From NCBI RefSeq assembly GCF_013618865.1, contig NZ_JABSOE010000035.1, positions 1-44,747 of the forward strand: a DNA stretch of 44,747 nucleotides. The letters run 5' to 3'. Positions 10,365 to 18,293 of the stretch are shown here, piece by piece (position 1 is the first letter of the stretch; the number at the start of each line of letters is the position of its first letter). Origin of the DNA: Phocaeicola faecicola. Lineage in GTDB: Bacteria > Bacteroidota > Bacteroidia > Bacteroidales > Bacteroidaceae. A program made the translations under genes and the position numbers. The notes below the pieces were generated by a model that was not told where the DNA came from, did no database searches, and saw nothing but the letters and a program-made list of their open reading frames with translations.

Positions 10365-10412
10365 AGAAGATTTTAAGATTATTTCAATTTCTTAATAATC
10401 TTAAAATCTTCT
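10365..10412 (+). terminator. 18-bp hairpin between susD and the sulfatase gene
   Basis: A perfect 18-bp inverted repeat (10365-10382 with 10395-10412) with a 12-base loop is followed by a T-rich stretch (gcttttatttaattcttt). It looks like a rho-independent terminator, yet the enzyme genes downstream point the same way and belong to the locus. It may be a partial terminator or an mRNA end-protecting hairpin that keeps susCD transcripts more abundant. A second promoter before 10474 is possible but no good box was found. Confidence 0.6.
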
Positions 10413-10473
10413 GCTTTTATTTAATTCTTTACCTTTACATCATTGTATATCTTTTTGAATAAAAATATCATAA

Positions 10474-11943
10474 ATGAAATTTATACATCTATCTCTGTTT
10501 GCTTCCCTGCCCTGCCTGGCGGTTCCGGCGGTAACTTGTGCACAGTCGCCTCAACCGTCATCTGCCTGCCGGCCCAATCTGGTCTTTATCATGGCCGACC
10601 AGTTCCGGGGAGATGCCCTGGGGTGTATGCAGAAGGAACCTGTCCAAACCCCTCACCTGGACCGCCTGGCTTCGGAAGGAATCCTCTTTACCAATGCTGT
10701 CAGCAACTATCCGGTTTCTTCTCCGGCCCGGGCCATGTGGATGACGGGGATGTATCCCGCTTCCAACCGGGTTACGGGCAACTGCAATTCGGAGAACAGT
10801 CCTTACGGAGTGGAATTGCCTTCCGATGCTGTCTGCTGGAGTGACGTGTTGCAACAGGCAGGATATGCTACCGGATACATCGGGAAATGGCACCTGGATG
10901 CCCCTTATCCTCCTTATGTAAATACCTGCAACAATCAGGGAAAGGTAGCCTGGAACGAGTGGTGTCCCCCTGAACGGCGGCACGGTTTCGAGACCTGGAT
11001 TGCCTACGGCACCTACGACAACCACCTGCATCCCATGTACTGGAACACGGCTGCCCCGAGGGACAGCTTTTATTATGTAGATCAGTGGGGACCGGAGTAT
11101 GAGGCCGGACAGGCCATCGAGTTCATCCGCACGCACAGCCGCACACCGGATACCCCTTTTGCCCTGGTCGTGTCGATGAATCCCCCACATACGGGATATG
11201 AGCTGGTTCCCGATAACTACAAGCAGTTATATGCTCCGCTCGACGTAGAGAAGGTTGCCGCCTCCATGCCCTACATTCCTTCCGGCGGAACGGACAACGG
11301 AGATTATTTCCGCCGTCACATTGCCGACTACTACGCATGCATCACGGGAGTAGACGAGCAAGTGGGAAGGATCGTTCAGGCTCTGAAAGACTGCGGCCTG
11401 TATGAAAACACGATTGTCGTTTTCACCTCCGACCATGGAGTGTGCATGGGAGGCCACGAGATAGAAGGCAAGAACACCTTCTACGAAGAAGCCATGCACA
11501 TTCCGATGATTGTCAGTTGGAAAGGCCAGCTCTCTCCCCGGAAAAGCCAGTTGCCCGTCGCCCTCGGCGACCTTTATCCCACCCTGCTTTCCATGATGGG
11601 AATGGGCAGCCGGATTCCCGGAAGCGTACAGACGTACAACTGGAGCGGGTATCTTTCGGAAGACCGTGTTCCCGAGAAGGAAGTTCCACAGCCTTATTAC
11701 TACTGTGTTCCCTCCGACCCCAGTTCCGGGAAAAGAGGAGTACGCACCTCCCGCTACACGTATGTCGTAGAAGTCGAAAAGGGAACAAGGAAACAGGAAT
11801 GGCTTTTCGACAGACTGGCAGACCCGGCTCAGATGCACAACCTCGCAAAGAAAGAGCCAGTCCGCTGCGACTCCCTGCAGACAGTGCTTAAGGACCTGCT
11901 GACTCAGACAAATGATTCATTTATCAAATATTTAATACCATGA
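10474..11943 (+). CDS. S1-family sulfatase, serine type (exported)
   Basis: A 489-residue arylsulfatase-superfamily enzyme that would remove a sulfate ester from a glycan. A signal peptide (MKFIHLSLFASLPCL through CAQ) sends it to the periplasm or surface. The opening LVFIMADQFRGDALG supplies metal-binding residues. The maturation motif is Ser82-Ser83-Pro84-Ala85-Arg86, so the formylglycine would be made from serine rather than cysteine, needing an anSME-type radical enzyme encoded elsewhere. IGKWHL and FTSDHGVCMGGH are further active-site motifs. The ATG of the fucosidase gene overlaps its stop by four bases, so the two are translationally coupled. The S1 subfamily and the sulfate position cannot be assigned with confidence. 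Confidence 0.93.
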   Translation: MKFIHLSLFASLPCLAVPAVTCAQSPQPSSACRPNLVFIMADQFRGDALGCMQKEPVQTPHLDRLASEGILFTNAVSNYPVSSPARAMWMTGMYPASNRVTGNCNSENSPYGVELPSDAVCWSDVLQQAGYATGYIGKWHLDAPYPPYVNTCNNQGKVAWNEWCPPERRHGFETWIAYGTYDNHLHPMYWNTAAPRDSFYYVDQWGPEYEAGQAIEFIRTHSRTPDTPFALVVSMNPPHTGYELVPDNYKQLYAPLDVEKVAASMPYIPSGGTDNGDYFRRHIADYYACITGVDEQVGRIVQALKDCGLYENTIVVFTSDHGVCMGGHEIEGKNTFYEEAMHIPMIVSWKGQLSPRKSQLPVALGDLYPTLLSMMGMGSRIPGSVQTYNWSGYLSEDRVPEKEVPQPYYYCVPSDPSSGKRGVRTSRYTYVVEVEKGTRKQEWLFDRLADPAQMHNLAKKEPVRCDSLQTVLKDLLTQTNDSFIKYLIP

Positions 11944-13343
11944 AGAAAATAGCTATTGCATGCTTATTGATGTTACAATTGTTCCAAGGCGACCTGTACG
12001 CAAAGACCGGTGAGATACAAGGTCCGGTTCCGGCTCCGCACCAGATGAAATGGCACCAGGCGGAAATGGGAGTGGTTTTCCATTACGACCTCCACGTGTT
12101 CGACGGTGAGGTATACGGACAGGGGAACAACCGGATCAATCCGATAGAGGATTACAACATATTCAACCCGGAGCACCTCGATACCGACCAGTGGGTCCAG
12201 GCAGCCAAGGCGGCAGGCGCCAAGTTTGCCATTCTCACGGCTACCCATGAGACCGGATTCGGACTCTGGCAGAGTGATGTCAATCCGTACTGCCTGAAGG
12301 CAGTGAAATGGAGGGACGGAAAAGGCGACATCGTGCGTGACTTCGTCAACTCCTGCCGCAAATACGGCATACAGCCGGGTATCTACATCGGTATCCGCTG
12401 GAACTCCCTGCTGGGTATCCACAATTTCAAGGCCGAAGGAGAGGGAGAGTTTGCCCGCAACCGCCAGGCATGGTACAAACGCCTGTGCGAGAAAATGGTC
12501 ACGGAACTCTGTACCCGTTATGGCGAGTTGTTCATGATCTGGTTCGACGGCGGAGCCGATGACCCCAAGGGAATGGGTCCCGATGTAGAACCGATTGTCA
12601 ACAAATACCAGCCCAACTGTCTGTTTTACCACAATGTCAACCGTGCCGACCTGCGCTGGGGAGGTTCGGAAAGCGGTACCGTAGGCTATCCCTGCTGGTC
12701 CAGTTTCCCTTATCCGTACAGCCACAGCAACGCTACGGACGGAGTGACCGACCACAACCGGCTGCTGGCACACGGCGACCCCAACGGCAAATTCTGGGTA
12801 CCTGCCATGGCGGATGCCCCGCTGAGAGGATACAACGGACGGCACGAATGGTTCTGGGAACCGGGAGACGACGACAAGGCGGTCTATCCTCTGAAGGAAC
12901 TGGTAGACATGTACGAGAAATCGGTGGGAAGAAATGCGACCCTGATGCTCGGACTGACCCCTAATCCGGAGGGACTGATTCCGCAGGGAGATGTCAGCCG
13001 GCTGCAGGAACTGGGCAAGGAGATTGAGCGCCGTTTCGGTACGCCCCTGTTGCAGACCTCGGGAGAGGGAAAGAAGAAACTGACCCTGCCGGCTGGGAAA
13101 GAGGTGACGGCCAACTATTACCTCATCCAGGAAGACATTGCACACGGAGAAAGAATCCGTGCTTACCGCATCGAGGCACTGAGCGGAGGAAAGTGGAAAA
13201 CCGTAGCCAGGGGAACGGCTGTGGGACACAAGCGCATTGAAAGTTTTCCGGCTACCGAGGCCAAGGCCTTCCGTCTGGTCATCGAACAGCAGACGGCGGA
13301 TCCGATAATCACGAACTTCAGTATTTACCATATAAAACCTTAA
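11940..13343 (+). CDS. GH29-family alpha-L-fucosidase (exported)
   Basis: A 467-residue glycoside hydrolase with a short signal peptide (MKKIAIACLLMLQLFQGDLYA). The fold-typical motifs run in order: MKWHQAEMGVVFHYDLH, AAKAAGAKFAILTATHETGFGLW, KYGIQPGIYIG, and MIWFDGG. Asp203 in WFDGG is the expected nucleophile. The usual KHHDGF motif is THETGF here, a departure that may place it in a divergent GH29 branch. A C-terminal beta-sandwich region (about 370-467) follows the barrel. It sits between two sulfatase genes, four bases overlapped upstream and two bases apart downstream, which suggests stepwise removal of sulfate and fucose from one glycan. Linkage preference is unknown. Confidence 0.88.
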   Translation: MKKIAIACLLMLQLFQGDLYAKTGEIQGPVPAPHQMKWHQAEMGVVFHYDLHVFDGEVYGQGNNRINPIEDYNIFNPEHLDTDQWVQAAKAAGAKFAILTATHETGFGLWQSDVNPYCLKAVKWRDGKGDIVRDFVNSCRKYGIQPGIYIGIRWNSLLGIHNFKAEGEGEFARNRQAWYKRLCEKMVTELCTRYGELFMIWFDGGADDPKGMGPDVEPIVNKYQPNCLFYHNVNRADLRWGGSESGTVGYPCWSSFPYPYSHSNATDGVTDHNRLLAHGDPNGKFWVPAMADAPLRGYNGRHEWFWEPGDDDKAVYPLKELVDMYEKSVGRNATLMLGLTPNPEGLIPQGDVSRLQELGKEIERRFGTPLLQTSGEGKKKLTLPAGKEVTANYYLIQEDIAHGERIRAYRIEALSGGKWKTVARGTAVGHKRIESFPATEAKAFRLVIEQQTADPIITNFSIYHIKP

Positions 13344-13345
13344 CC

Positions 13346-14890
13346 ATGAACAAACTTCTATTCACTACATTGGGAGTGCTTCCTTTTGCCGGCATCACCG
13401 GACAGACCGTGGCGGACAACAGCACGCCTCAACGGCCGAACATTATTTTCTTCCTGGTCGATGACATGGGATGGCAGGACACTTCTGTTCCGTTCTGGAC
13501 ACAAAAAACAATGTACAACGAACGTTACGAGACTCCCAACATGGAGCGGCTTACACGTCAGGGAATGCTCTTTACGCAGGCCTATGCCTCCAGCATCAGT
13601 TCCCCTACCCGCTGCAGTCTGATGACGGGAGCCAATGCGGCGCGCCACCGGGTAACCAACTGGACGCTGCAGAAGGGCAAGACCACGGACATGCCGAGCG
13701 AGGTGCTGCAACTGCCCGACTGGAATTACAACGGTATCTCGCAGGTGCCCGGAACCGATCATACTTACGTGGCGACTTCCTTCGTACAGTTGCTGAAAAA
13801 CAGCGGATACCATACCATCCACTGCGGCAAGGCGCATTGGGGTGCCATCGACACTCCGGGAGAAAATCCTTGTCATTTCGGATTCGAGACAAATATCTCG
13901 GGACACGCGGCCGGGGGACTGGCCACTTACCTGAGTGAACTGAATTACGGACACGACGAGAAGGGGAATCCGACATCCCTCATGTCGGTACCGGGACTTG
14001 AAAAATACTGGCAGACGGGCACTTTCATTACGGAAGCCTTGACACAGGAAGCCCTGCATGCCCTCGACAAGGCCAAGGCCTACAATCAGCCGTTCTATCT
14101 CTACATGTCGCATTATGCCATCCATATTCCGATAGACAAGGACGTACGTTTCTTTGAAAAATACAAACAAAAAGGAATGTCGGACAAGGAAGCAGCCTAC
14201 GCTTCGCTGATTGAAGGAATGGACAAAAGTCTGGGTGACATCATGGACTGGCTGGAAAGAAACGGAGAGGCCGACAACACCATCATCCTGTTCTGCGGCG
14301 ACAACGGAGGATATGCCACCGGTGCGGGATGGAGAGATGAACCGCTCTATACGCAAAACGCACCGCTGAATTGCGGAAAAGGATCGGCGTACGAAGGCGG
14401 CATCCGCGAACCGATGATTGTAAGCTGGCCCGGCGTCACGGCCCCCAACAGCCGCTGCGACAGCTATGTCATCATTGAAGATTATTTTCCCAGCATCCTG
14501 GAAATGGCAGGAATCACCGACTGGCAAGTGCCGCAAACCGTCGACGGGGTCAGCTTTGTTCCACTGCTGAAACAGACCGGAGATCCTTCGGAAGGCAGAA
14601 GTCTGTACTGGAACTGCCCCAACCTGTGGGGAGAGCAGGGTCCGGGTATCGGAGCTACCTGTACGGTCCGCCAGGGCAAATGGAAGCTCATCTATTTTTA
14701 TGAGACCGGGAAAAAGGAACTCTACGACATTCCTTCCGATATCGGAGAGACACGCAACCTGGCAGGCAAATACCCGAAGGTGGTGAAACAGTTGTCGGAA
14801 AACCTCGGACAGTTCCTGCGGAGCTCGGGTGCACAACGGCCTTCTTTCAAGTCGACAGGAAAGCCTTGTCCCTGGCCCGATGAAATCTAG
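13346..14890 (+). CDS. S1-family sulfatase, serine type (second, exported)
   Basis: A 514-residue sulfatase only distantly like the one at 10474. It has a weak signal peptide (MNKLLFTTLGVLPFAGITGQ), the metal-binding opening NIIFFLVDDMGWQD, and the maturation motif Ser85-Ser86-Pro87-Thr88-Arg89, again serine type. Other marks are HCGKAHWG, YMSHYAIHIPID and LFCGDNGGYATG. The C-terminus ends in a typical sulfatase sub-domain (GKWKLIYFYETGKKELYDIPSD). It follows the fucosidase gene after two bases and is the last gene before the terminator at 15023. Two unlike sulfatases imply two differently placed sulfates. Target sulfate positions are not deducible here. Confidence 0.93.
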   Translation: MNKLLFTTLGVLPFAGITGQTVADNSTPQRPNIIFFLVDDMGWQDTSVPFWTQKTMYNERYETPNMERLTRQGMLFTQAYASSISSPTRCSLMTGANAARHRVTNWTLQKGKTTDMPSEVLQLPDWNYNGISQVPGTDHTYVATSFVQLLKNSGYHTIHCGKAHWGAIDTPGENPCHFGFETNISGHAAGGLATYLSELNYGHDEKGNPTSLMSVPGLEKYWQTGTFITEALTQEALHALDKAKAYNQPFYLYMSHYAIHIPIDKDVRFFEKYKQKGMSDKEAAYASLIEGMDKSLGDIMDWLERNGEADNTIILFCGDNGGYATGAGWRDEPLYTQNAPLNCGKGSAYEGGIREPMIVSWPGVTAPNSRCDSYVIIEDYFPSILEMAGITDWQVPQTVDGVSFVPLLKQTGDPSEGRSLYWNCPNLWGEQGPGIGATCTVRQGKWKLIYFYETGKKELYDIPSDIGETRNLAGKYPKVVKQLSENLGQFLRSSGAQRPSFKSTGKPCPWPDEI

Positions 14891-15022
14891 ACAGCCCACT
14901 GCGAAAGACCTGCACAGTTATTCCGGCACATGTCGCTCATGACCCTATGAACGACAGAACACCCGCCGGACCTTGTACCGCAAATACCGCAACCTCCGTC
15001 AGGAGATCCATGCGGTACCCCC

Positions 15023-15078
15023 AAAAAGATGGCATATGAAATGACGATTGTCCGTCAGTCTCATATGCCATCTTTTTT
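15023..15078. terminator. Terminator at the end of the PUL
   Basis: A 17-bp perfect inverted repeat (15023-15039 with 15061-15077) has an inner pairing (tgacg with cgtca) in its loop and ends in a T-run on the plus strand and one on the minus strand. It can stop transcription from the sulfatase side and from the leftward operon. Between 15079 and 15180 there is only a small palindrome (attaatc with gattaat, 15100-15120). Confidence 0.85.
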
Positions 15079-15180
15079 GTCATCAACCTTATACCTTATA
15101 TTAATCCTCACATGATTAATAATGTTCTGCTTTTCTTTTCCAGGGAATTTTCAACCCCCATACGGAGGTCATAAAACGTT

Positions 15181-15230
15181 CCTGCGGAGGTTACAGGACC
15201 TTCGTATCAGGGTCGTGCAACCTCCGCAGG
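15181..15230 (-). terminator. Hairpin after the nucleotidyltransferase gene
   Basis: A perfect 12-bp inverted repeat (15181-15192 with 15219-15230) encloses a 26-base loop that can itself pair GACC with GGTC. On the minus strand it lies about 60 bases past the stop of the last gene of the leftward operon. The tail (AACGTTTTATG) is only moderately T-rich, so it may serve as a terminator together with 15023-15078. Confidence 0.55.
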
Positions 15231-15293
15231 AAAACCGGAGAAAAGAACAAGTTCGCACAGCGTTCTCTTCTTTACAGAAACAAAAACGCATCC

Positions 15294-16433
15294 TTATCCG
15301 GCCGACTTCTTCTTCAGCCAGTCGGTAGCCGCATGCGTGACTCCTCTCCACAAATAAAACGTCCAGTATGCCCACACCTCCTTCGGGAACAGCCGACTCA
15401 TCTGTCTCAGGTGATGGACCGTTACCTTCAGCGAATGCAGTTTACCGGAAAGATACCCCTCCGGCCGCCCCTCACGCACGGGATTGAAGAAGCCGAAGTT
15501 GCCGTTGCGAAGCACCAGTTCCAACATTACTCCCGCACTCTCACGGACATCCTTGTCGTCCGCATAAAAAGGAAATTCCTCTTTCGGCATTTCCAGGTAA
15601 TTCACCACCAGGTAACCCATGATCTGCCATCCCCGCATCAGTCCCATCTCATTCAGGTCCTTCTCCAGCAGGGAGCGGTCGACCTCACCGGCATAGGCAT
15701 GCAGGAACATCATACAGTCGCAGAACTGCCTCAGTCCCACTCCCCCCGTAAGCAAGTGACGGTGCAGATGATAAAAAATAAACAGGGCATCAAAACGCAC
15801 CGGAGGCAGGTACACCGTCTTTCCGCCGACCTCCATTGTCCGGCAGTCGGGTCCCTGCAGCAGCGCATCGCTCCACGCCCGAAAAGCCCGGTTTATCCGC
15901 CAGTGATACATCACCCCCGTAATGCGGTGAATCTCCAGCGTCACCGAACGGTACGTCAGATGCAGGTGCTGCATCGTTTCCGAAGCCTCCTCCGTCAGCA
16001 TCCCCCAATCGGCCAGCAACCGGCAAACCCGGGGATAGTTCTCACTCCCCACATACAGGTCAATGTCACCGCACGCACGGCGAAGCGGCTCCGGATAATT
16101 GGCAGCCAGCCCCTGTCCCTTCAGCAGGACACAGTGAATCTGCTCACCCTCCAGGCGTCCGGCAATCTCCTTCCACACCTCATTCAGCAAATGATGACGC
16201 TGCACCGTCTGTACACACCACGAATGCAGTTTCAATATCAGCGCCCGCTCCGGCCGGTACTCCTGCGGAAGCTGCATGATACCCTCGTACAGCAGTCCCA
16301 GAACAGTCTGCCGGAAAGCCAGTGCCGATACGGCCTTCCAGTCGACCGCCCCCTTGAACAGCGACACATCCACCTCTTCCTTCCACAAGGCAGCGCGCAG
16401 CAAGGCAAAAAGTTGCAAGGCAGTAACCTCCAT
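15294..16433 (-). CDS. Nucleotidyltransferase-fold protein (PF14907-like)
   Basis: A 379-residue protein resembling the uncharacterised NTP_transf_5 group of nucleotidyltransferases. The recognisable core is HCVLLKGQGLAANYPEP followed by CGDIDLYV: Lys105-Gly106 and the acid pair Asp123 and Asp125, the usual metal-binding DxD of this fold. LEIHRITG supplies a third acidic strand. No signal peptide or membrane segment is seen, so it should act in the cytosol. It starts two bases after the pqqD-like gene and ends the operon. Relatives are found near HPr-kinase-like and PqqD-like genes in other bacteria, where their job is not known. Transfer of a nucleotide to a peptide or carrier is possible but is inference only. 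Confidence 0.78.
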   Translation of the reverse strand: MEVTALQLFALLRAALWKEEVDVSLFKGAVDWKAVSALAFRQTVLGLLYEGIMQLPQEYRPERALILKLHSWCVQTVQRHHLLNEVWKEIAGRLEGEQIHCVLLKGQGLAANYPEPLRRACGDIDLYVGSENYPRVCRLLADWGMLTEEASETMQHLHLTYRSVTLEIHRITGVMYHWRINRAFRAWSDALLQGPDCRTMEVGGKTVYLPPVRFDALFIFYHLHRHLLTGGVGLRQFCDCMMFLHAYAGEVDRSLLEKDLNEMGLMRGWQIMGYLVVNYLEMPKEEFPFYADDKDVRESAGVMLELVLRNGNFGFFNPVREGRPEGYLSGKLHSLKVTVHHLRQMSRLFPKEVWAYWTFYLWRGVTHAATDWLKKKSAG

Positions 16434-16435
16434 TC

Positions 16436-16705
16436 CTATTCCTCCGTCACTCCAATTTCCGTCCAGTCCTTCAGCAACTGACGCACGTCGGCCAGAGCCG
16501 TTTCCCGGTCGATATCGTATCTGTCGGTCAGCAGGTCCGTCAGTCGGTCTTCATCAAACTCACTGCCGTAAACCTCCTCCCACAAGTAAGCCGCAGTAGG
16601 ATTCAGCGTAATCAACTTATTGAAATCCATCTGTTCCAGTCCTTCGGCAGACACTATTTTCTCTCCTGCTACATCGCGCAGTACAAATCCTTTCTTTAAC
16701 TTCAT
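16436..16705 (-). CDS. PqqD-family protein (RiPP recognition element fold)
   Basis: An 89-residue protein with the PqqD pattern: a short N-terminal beta region (KLKKGFVLRDVAGEKIVS), then NKLITLNPTAAYLWEEV, and a winged-helix C-terminal half (LTDLLTDRYDIDRETALADVRQLLKDWTEIGV). PqqD-like domains bind leader peptides and hand them to modifying enzymes. Here no radical SAM enzyme or obvious precursor is next to it. The stop lies two bases before the nucleotidyltransferase start. A 14-codon reading frame (16724-16768) sits just upstream. Family assignment is firm on pattern; the partner is unknown. Confidence 0.85.
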   Translation of the reverse strand: MKLKKGFVLRDVAGEKIVSAEGLEQMDFNKLITLNPTAAYLWEEVYGSEFDEDRLTDLLTDRYDIDRETALADVRQLLKDWTEIGVTEE

Positions 16706-16723
16706 GTCTCTTATTTCTCTCAG

Positions 16724-16768
16724 TTAACATCCAATTTCATTCAAACCTGTCAGGGCCTGCAGCCTCAT
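16724..16768 (-). CDS. Possible 14-residue peptide ORF before the PqqD-like gene
   Basis: The 92-base gap between the peptidase-like and PqqD-like genes contains a minus-strand frame ATG...TGT-TAA that would give MRLQALTGLNEIGC, ending 18 bases before the next start. A purine-rich AAGGAGG directly abuts the ATG, too close for a standard ribosome site. A frame this short can arise by chance. It is listed only because an unexplained PqqD-like protein would be expected to have a peptide partner. Confidence 0.15.
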   Translation of the reverse strand: MRLQALTGLNEIGC

Positions 16769-16797
16769 CCTCCTTCCGTCCGCAGCACGGCCTTCCC

Positions 16798-17241
16798 TCA
16801 CCGGATGCGGCGGTACACTCCCAGCAGGATCCGTCGGAACGGCAGCAGTTTCCGCCACCACCAGGCCCTGCAGCGCTCGCCATGTCCTTCGGGGTTCACT
16901 TCCTTCCCGTTGCGAACAATCACCTTCACCTTACCGCAGACCTCCGACAGCCGGCACACCTCCGTGCCCTTCACGTTCCCATCCCCCATCAGACGCACCT
17001 TGTCGTCCTTCAGGGCAATGATGCGGTGCAGGTAATACCGTCCCTCGCCCACCCGGGCCAGGACAATGTCACCCACCTTCAGGTCGCGGGGATTCTGCAG
17101 CACCACACTGTCGCGGTCGCCCACAATGAAAGGAAGCATGCTGCTCCCCTTTGTACGCAGCGTCACCGTCAGTCCTTCGGACAGCATCCGCTCCACCTCA
17201 GGCAACAGCACCTCGTTGGGCACCCTCCGTCTGACAATCAT
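16798..17241 (-). CDS. S24/S26-family signal-peptidase-like protein, Ser/His type, no membrane anchor
   Basis: A 147-residue protein with the S26 core. The nucleophile is expected at Ser34 in TKGSSMLPFI, followed by GDRDSVVL and the second motif YYLHRIIAL, where His72 replaces the lysine of bacterial signal peptidase I. This is the Ser-His arrangement of SipW and Sec11. VRLMGDGN follows as usual. Unlike true signal peptidases it has no N-terminal membrane helix; the C-terminus is basic and aromatic (WWWRKLLPFRRILLGVYRRIR region) and might touch the membrane. Its ATG overlaps the stop of the upstream kinase gene by four bases, so the two are coupled. Cleavage of a peptide made by this operon is plausible but unproven. 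Confidence 0.8.
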   Translation of the reverse strand: MIVRRRVPNEVLLPEVERMLSEGLTVTLRTKGSSMLPFIVGDRDSVVLQNPRDLKVGDIVLARVGEGRYYLHRIIALKDDKVRLMGDGNVKGTEVCRLSEVCGKVKVIVRNGKEVNPEGHGERCRAWWWRKLLPFRRILLGVYRRIR

Positions 17242-18182
17242 TCCGCGTTCCTCCCCACCGTATCATGACAAAGCAACGCCGCCTCCTTGTCCGGAAGGCA
17301 CTGCAGATGATAGACCCCGCAGCGTCCTATCAGGTCGACCAGCGTGCGGTGCAGACCGTCGGCATACTCCCGCCTCCACTTCATGGCCGAGGCCGAAGGA
17401 GACACTGCCGCATAAGCCGCCACCCCCTTCAGCCGCTCGATTCGGTTGAACGGAGCCTGACTGAGCCGCACAATCGCCCCCAAAGCAGCCTTGCGGTTGC
17501 GGTAGCAAGGTGTCTTCCCGCTCCACGGGGTACCATAGACATACACCCCTTCCGGCAAGGTGCGGATGACCGGGTTGTCATCGTTCAGCAGTTCCGTTCC
17601 CTCGATGGCAGACAGCCACAGACGGCTGTGCGTACTCTTTCCGGTCCCGCTGCGTCCCAGGAACACATATCCCTTCCCTTCGCACACGGTTACAGAAGCA
17701 TGCATCAGTAAAGTATTTTTACGTGCCGTACAAACCGCATACAGCAGCATCAGTGCATTATTCACTGCGAAAACAGCTTCCCGCCTTCCTACTGCCGGAT
17801 GCAGGAACAGCACCGCTTCCCCGGTGGTCAGGTTCAATTCAAGTCCGCTCTGACGGTCACGGTTCACGCGGGCATCCGACATCCCAAACCGCAGTTCCTC
17901 CGCTCCCGACTCATACAGACAGATGTATGAGCCGTCGTCGTCGAACTCAGCTACCTGTTTCTGGGCACTGGGCCAGTTTTCGTCCGGCATGCAGACAATC
18001 TGCAGACGGAAGACCGTCTGCAGCCTCTCTGCCTCATCCTCCCCCTTCAGAGCAAGTTCAAAAGGCTCATAATTGGTCAGGTGCTGCCACAACTGCCAGT
18101 TCTCCTCCATCTCTACCGAGAAAAGATGTCCGGCCACATCAAATATTCTGGTTCTGATCATATCGTCTAACTTTTGTTTCAT
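17238..18182 (-). CDS. HPr-kinase-like P-loop kinase
   Basis: A 314-residue protein whose C-terminal half resembles the HPr kinase/PEP carboxykinase fold: LLMHASVTV, Walker A GRSGTGKST (Lys182), ELLNDDNPVI, and YGTPWSGKTPCYRN followed by AIVRLSQAPFNRIERL. The N-terminal half is not recognised. No HPr gene is nearby, and kinases of this kind occur in peptide-modification clusters, for example phosphorylating lasso peptides. The frame is open to 18224, but the promoter box at 18233-18240 puts transcription start near 18226, so the ATG at 18182 (MKQKLDDM) is preferred; 18161 is another option. First gene of a four-gene operon; substrate unknown. Confidence 0.8.
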   Translation of the reverse strand: MKQKLDDMIRTRIFDVAGHLFSVEMEENWQLWQHLTNYEPFELALKGEDEAERLQTVFRLQIVCMPDENWPSAQKQVAEFDDDGSYICLYESGAEELRFGMSDARVNRDRQSGLELNLTTGEAVLFLHPAVGRREAVFAVNNALMLLYAVCTARKNTLLMHASVTVCEGKGYVFLGRSGTGKSTHSRLWLSAIEGTELLNDDNPVIRTLPEGVYVYGTPWSGKTPCYRNRKAALGAIVRLSQAPFNRIERLKGVAAYAAVSPSASAMKWRREYADGLHRTLVDLIGRCGVYHLQCLPDKEAALLCHDTVGRNAE

Positions 18183-18232
18183 CCTATTCCGTCCGGAAAG
18201 ACAACCGTCTGGTCCGGACCTCAATTTACAAA

Positions 18233-18240
18233 CAAAGATA
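18233..18240 (-). promoter_or_regulatory. -7 box of the kinase-peptidase-PqqD operon
   Basis: TATCTTTG on the minus strand (18240-18233) matches TAnnTTTG. The -33 region about 20 bases upstream is only a TTTT run, so the promoter may be weak or need an activator. The start would lie near 18226, 44 bases before the chosen start codon. Confidence 0.5.
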
Positions 18241-18293
18241 ATTCTTTTTCAGCAACCGATAAAAGATTTTTTTAAACATTACTGCGTTTTCTC

